NCBI RefSeq assembly: GCF_000425645.1
Contig: NZ_KE384430.1
Location: 793,492-857,491, forward strand
Direction of reading: 5' to 3'
Length of the DNA stretch: 64,000 nucleotides
Source: Gaetbulibacter saemankumensis DSM 17032
GTDB taxonomy: Bacteria; Bacteroidota; Bacteroidia; Flavobacteriales; Flavobacteriaceae
The translations under genes were made by a program, and so were the position numbers. The notes below the pieces were generated by a model. The model had not been told where the DNA came from. It was given only the letters and a program-made list of their open reading frames with translations, and made no database searches. Within the stretch, counting starts at the first letter, position 1. Every line of letters starts with the position of its first letter. Shown here piece by piece: positions 63,648 to 64,000 of the stretch.

Positions 63648-63675
63648 TTACTTTAAATATTCAATTTAATAGTGC

Positions 63676-64000
63676 ATGAACAATCCGATTTCTTATTATA
63701 AAGAACACTTACAATTATATACTTTAGAAGCCAAACAACTTTATAAACGCATGACTTTGTTAAGTTTATTAAGGTTGTTAACTTTTGTCCTAACGGGGTT
63801 AGGAGTTTATTTAAGTTTTACATATTGGCAAGGCGCCCTTGTTATTGGATTTATTGGTGTTGCCGTATTTTTGTTCTTGCTTTCTAAATATAATGACATC
63901 AAGTCGCAAAGACTTTTTAAAAATGCGCTGGCTACAATCAATGAAGAAGAGATTAGAATTAATTCTGGCGATTTTCATCATCGTGATAAAGGCTTAGAGT
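63676..64000 (+). CDS. Membrane-anchored MutS-like protein, N-terminus only
   Basis: Only the first 108 codons are inside the window. They have the opening MNNPISYYKEHLQLYT, two adjacent hydrophobic helices (LLRLLTFVLTGLGVYLSF and GALVIGFIGVAVFLFLLS) and then a conserved segment including EEIRINSGDFHHRDKG. I recall this as the N-terminus of a Flavobacteriia-specific MutS-related protein with an ATPase domain further on; that domain is beyond the edge. The name is therefore provisional. Confidence 0.65.
   Translation, partial: MNNPISYYKEHLQLYTLEAKQLYKRMTLLSLLRLLTFVLTGLGVYLSFTYWQGALVIGFIGVAVFLFLLSKYNDIKSQRLFKNALATINEEEIRINSGDFHHRDKGLE

Noticed and set aside
1-64000. tRNA, rRNA, CRISPR arrays, insertion sequences, prophage
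   Set aside because: No cloverleaf, rRNA-like stretch, spaced direct repeats, transposase or phage structural gene was seen in the window.

Overview
The window is a gene-dense, AT-rich chromosomal segment of a gliding member of the Bacteroidota, almost certainly a marine Flavobacteriaceae species. The evidence is a gldE-gldD gliding pair, a SprA-like outer-membrane protein, a Bacteroidota-type succinate dehydrogenase with one membrane subunit, several DUF families largely confined to this phylum (DUF4199, DUF4301, DUF3098, DUF3127), a TPP-riboswitch-controlled TonB-dependent receptor, and repeated upstream TAnnTTTG elements (the Bacteroidota -7 box), some with a TTG/TTTG -33 box. I see no tRNA, rRNA, CRISPR array, insertion sequence or prophage. 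The window reads as core chromosome, with most of its novelty in leaders, fusions and decayed genes.

Layout. 0-5.3 kb: minus-strand suf Fe-S genes (IscA-like, sufB, a lipoprotein cut by the edge), thiL, two tandem Cys/His mini-proteins, an alpha/beta hydrolase and an ACT-like protein. 5.4-13 kb: lysC, pepP, the sdhCAB operon and an M28 peptidase. 13-19 kb: a metal-efflux RND system whose pump carries a TolC-like factor on the same polypeptide, plus a His-rich small protein. 19-25.5 kb: SprA-like protein, exonuclease III, OmpA lipoprotein, Tas-type reductase. 25.5-31.5 kb: RNase G with a hairpin-rich leader, a 30-residue basic protein, HU, mutY, ssb, gldE, gldD. 31.5-36.9 kb: HMA lipoprotein, DUF4199, L21 (with Rho_N-like tail), L27, ahcY, a phosphopantetheinyl transferase and a GGGP synthase. 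36.9-44.2 kb: pnuC, a NadR-like kinase pseudogene with three nonsense codons, DUF4301, ArfB, a decayed ORF, a TlpA-like lipoprotein, then the TPP riboswitch and its TonB receptor. 44.2-52 kb: a degenerate Rieske-like lipoprotein, greA with two hairpins in its leader, HIT, histidine kinase, flavin reductase, DUF3127, aat, DUF2490, tag, a thioredoxin-fold protein and a TonB-like protein. 52-57 kb: truB, uppP, DUF3098 and ftsX, with a glycerate kinase inserted on the other strand and ftsX frameshifted. 57-64 kb: leuS with an unusual block before KMSKS, ald, a YugP-type peptidase, a Bax-inhibitor-1 protein, and a MutS-like gene cut by the right edge.

Themes: thiamine (thiL, TPP riboswitch receptor, possibly pnuC); envelope and gliding (gldD/E, SprA-like, OmpA, uppP, ftsX); RNA and translation (RNase G, basic mini-protein, L21, L27, ArfB, Aat, LeuRS, TruB, GreA); DNA maintenance (HU, MutY, SSB, DUF3127, Tag, Exo III). 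Most convergent pairs are separated by strong bidirectional hairpin terminators. No single undescribed multi-gene system stands out. The best leads are the RNase G leader, the greA leader, the DUF3127 protein with an SSB-like tail, the CusA-TolC fusion and the cluster of recent gene lesions.
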